A stretch of 64,000 nucleotides of DNA from positions 558,001 through 622,000 of the forward strand of contig JARULB010000001.1 of assembly GCA_029688905.1 (NCBI GenBank), written 5' to 3'. The notes under the pieces were generated by a model, which saw only the letters and a program-made list of their open reading frames with translations, searched no databases and was not told the origin of the DNA. The position numbers were made by a program, and so were the translations under genes. This DNA is from Balneolales bacterium ANBcel1. GTDB lineage: Bacteria; Bacteroidota; Rhodothermia; Balneolales; Natronogracilivirgulaceae. Shown here in pieces: positions 62,148-64,000 of the stretch (the first letter of the stretch is position 1; the number at the start of each line of letters is the position of its first letter).

Positions 62148-64000
62148 TTATCTCACGATTACGAATTTTACAATTGCGTCCGGGAGGGGGTTCATATCGC
62201 CGTCCCTGGCATCTGAAACATGCAGGATATAGACACCGCTGGACGCGAGCTGGTTATAATCTGTTACCTGATCCCAGATTTCATCGCCACTTCCACTAGT
62301 ATGATGGATCACTTTAACCAGGTCACCTCTGGCTGTAAAAATTCGCAAAGTAGCAAAGGGGGGCAGATTGACGAACAAAAGATTATTGGAGTCATCCGAA
62401 AAGTTAAAATCTCCGGCTGAAGCAAAATAGGGGTTGGGTACGACCCGGATGTTATCGGTGGAGCCCTCTCCCGGCTCAAAGGGGATCGCCGGTGTCTGAC
62501 CGCGATTGGCAAATTTTGAGCTCTCCAGAGGGCCGGATATCAAACCGGTGTTGGTTGATCCGTCATCGACAACAGTTACGCCATAATAGTATGGTTCGCC
62601 CCGAATGACGTCATGGTCAACAAAATAATTCTGATTGGCAGGAACTTCTGCAATAACTTCCCACTTGCGTCGCTCACCATCGGGCCAGTACATACCGTTT
62701 CGCTGTCGAAGAATTGCTTCGATCTCCTGTTCGGTATCCATTTGAAACGTCCCTCGTTTTCTGTAAACCCTGTAGTAGTCGGCGCTTCCGTATCTGCCAA
62801 GGAGGTCGGTCCAATTCAGTTCGATATAGCCTGGTCCCTCGGTGATAGTCAGGTCAGGTGAAGTTAGAGGATTAGAGACATCCAGACCATTATTCCAGGC
62901 CCATTGTGCCCGTTCAAGAGTTTGAATGAGTGAGTCTCTTCCGGTTTCGATGAGTTCGCGTTTCCTTTGATCATTGAAATCGGCTCCCTGGACACCACGG
63001 TACCAGTTCAGCCACTCTTTACCTTTTTGTTCGGCAACTTCACGAGAAATACCTCCGGCCCCAACCGCATACACGATATTTATTGTGTCTCCCATTTGCA
63101 GATTATACGGGCCGTAGGCTTTATATATCATATTCCCCCGATGGCGACTTGGATCGTTTGGCCAGCCGACTGTTTGTTCAGCTCCTTCTCTCAGACCGGA
63201 ACTGGCCCAGTCCCAGAAAGTTGAAAACCCTTCCATTGTACGATCCCAAATATTGGTAATATGCCCGCTGGTTCTGACGGTCGCTGGCTGAGACCGGTCA
63301 TCAGTCCGATCATTGGGAGCTGTATCAACATGGAGAGTTGCATATCCCGGGTAAGTGGAGGAAGTAAACTCCGCCGTTGGCATCGCCTGGGTGGTAGGCA
63401 TGATACCCAGAGCATGTCTTGGATTGCCGAAGTTATCGAAGAACTGGCCACCGTCTTCAAATTCCGAGATATCCGGATGTTGGCCGTCAAATAGATACCC
63501 GATGAGAAGGTCGCGGCCAGCCGGCACTAGCGAAGACGGAACTTTCATATAGTCGGACCATTCACCGGCGGATTCACTATACCATCGGGTTTGGTTCATA
63601 TTGGTCCCGGCAATGTTTGAAAAGCCGTAAGCAATGGAGAAATAGACATCCTGTAATGTCTGTGTAGTATCCATATCTTCATCCGGCCCGGGATACTCAT
63701 CGGCATCGAATGTCACTACATACTGATTATGCTGGATGATGTAATCGGCATGGTGTTCATTTGCAAAAGAATAGGACCGCTTGGTTACTTCAATTCCGGG
63801 TGTTGTTTTATACTTCAATTCGATCATTTGATCAGATGGAAGATTCGGATCGACGGTTCCGTTAAAGGGTGGTGTAATTTCACTGATCGACCCATCCGAT
63901 TTTTGCAGCAGGGTAACCGGCGGACGTTGCCGGTAAAATGATTTTACTCCATATTCGGGGGGTTCGCGAAACCCTGCCGGCCACGCCATCATCTCATTCT
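62148..64000 (-). CDS. Large secreted protein with FlgD-like C-terminus (5' end beyond window)
   Basis: The frame is open to base 64000, so the start lies outside; 617 residues are visible. The internal ATG at 63992 is not taken as the start. The visible part has repeated beta stretches, a fibronectin-III-like region (GYIELNWTDLLGRYGSADYYRVYRK, YYYGVTVVDDGSTNTG) and ends with IRVVPNPYFASAG, a FlgD/Ig-like segment (ATLRIFTARGDLVKVIHHTSGSGDEIWDQ, SGVYILHVSDARDG). This architecture recurs in Rhodothermota-type genomes next to PorV/PorQ genes, sometimes downstream of a TonB receptor, which would lie outside the window here. Function unknown. Confidence 0.82.
   Translation of the reverse strand, partial: NEMMAWPAGFREPPEYGVKSFYRQRPPVTLLQKSDGSISEITPPFNGTVDPNLPSDQMIELKYKTTPGIEVTKRSYSFANEHHADYIIQHNQYVVTFDADEYPGPDEDMDTTQTLQDVYFSIAYGFSNIAGTNMNQTRWYSESAGEWSDYMKVPSSLVPAGRDLLIGYLFDGQHPDISEFEDGGQFFDNFGNPRHALGIMPTTQAMPTAEFTSSTYPGYATLHVDTAPNDRTDDRSQPATVRTSGHITNIWDRTMEGFSTFWDWASSGLREGAEQTVGWPNDPSRHRGNMIYKAYGPYNLQMGDTINIVYAVGAGGISREVAEQKGKEWLNWYRGVQGADFNDQRKRELIETGRDSLIQTLERAQWAWNNGLDVSNPLTSPDLTITEGPGYIELNWTDLLGRYGSADYYRVYRKRGTFQMDTEQEIEAILRQRNGMYWPDGERRKWEVIAEVPANQNYFVDHDVIRGEPYYYGVTVVDDGSTNTGLISGPLESSKFANRGQTPAIPFEPGEGSTDNIRVVPNPYFASAGDFNFSDDSNNLLFVNLPPFATLRIFTARGDLVKVIHHTSGSGDEIWDQVTDYNQLASSGVYILHVSDARDGDMNPLPDAIVKFVIVR

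Overview
The window looks like chromosomal DNA of a Gram-negative, aerobic, probably marine or halophilic member of the Balneolota/Rhodothermota side of the Bacteroidota-related phyla. The evidence is indirect: seven proteins carry the type IX secretion sorting signature (YPNPFNP followed by an Ig-like fold); there is a PorV/PorQ-family outer-membrane protein, a TonB receptor with a CarboxypepD_reg-like N-terminal domain, many lipoproteins, few strong Shine-Dalgarno sites, and a KR2-type sodium-pumping rhodopsin. I recognised no rRNA, tRNA, CRISPR array, insertion sequence or phage gene.

Region 1 (1-24.2 kb) is mostly housekeeping and stress genes: a truncated MscS-type channel, a VOC dioxygenase, an L,D-transpeptidase-fold protein whose catalytic Cys is Ser, a SagB-type lipoprotein, a periplasmic PrxQ-type peroxiredoxin and an FKBP isomerase. 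A light-related block follows (8.1-12.7 kb): a cryptochrome/photolyase, an alpha/beta hydrolase, the retinal-forming Brp/Blh carotene dioxygenase and, divergently, an NDQ sodium-pump rhodopsin. Next come a frameshifted FecR-domain gene, a likely metal-uptake group (small His/Cys protein, His-rich lipoprotein, TonB receptor), a nucleotidyltransferase plus CDP-glycerol glycerophosphotransferase-like pair, a TauE/SafE permease and an orphan histidine kinase.

Region 2 (24.2-35.7 kb) is mixed: an acyltransferase-3 pseudogene, an isolated DUF4832/DUF4874 protein, a GroES-like protein, D-lactate dehydrogenase, an ATP-grasp enzyme, a cytosolic Bcp, a 1221-residue GLUG-repeat secreted protein and an acyl-ACP thioesterase.

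Region 3 (35.8-64 kb, running off the right edge) is the most interesting part: an apparently dedicated catabolic locus in two convergent arms with no visible regulator and no SusC/SusD in the window. The plus arm has a cytosolic amidohydrolase, a sodium:solute symporter and four DUF4832/DUF4874 proteins arranged as two lipoprotein + type-IX-secreted pairs. The minus arm, read from the right edge, has a large secreted protein, a PorV/PorQ protein, a TIG/NHL-type lipoprotein, an unrecognised lipoprotein, an exported amidohydrolase, a CBM9-like secreted protein, a fifth clustered DUF4832 protein, a GH36-like alpha-galactosidase lipoprotein, two GH109-like Gfo/Idh/MocA proteins and a lipoprotein amidohydrolase. 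I infer a surface glycan or glycoconjugate degradation system in which DUF4832/DUF4874 proteins are the candidate primary surface enzymes, exported accessory enzymes trim the products, and a Na+-coupled symporter takes them up. The sodium-pumping rhodopsin elsewhere in the window would support the same sodium gradient.
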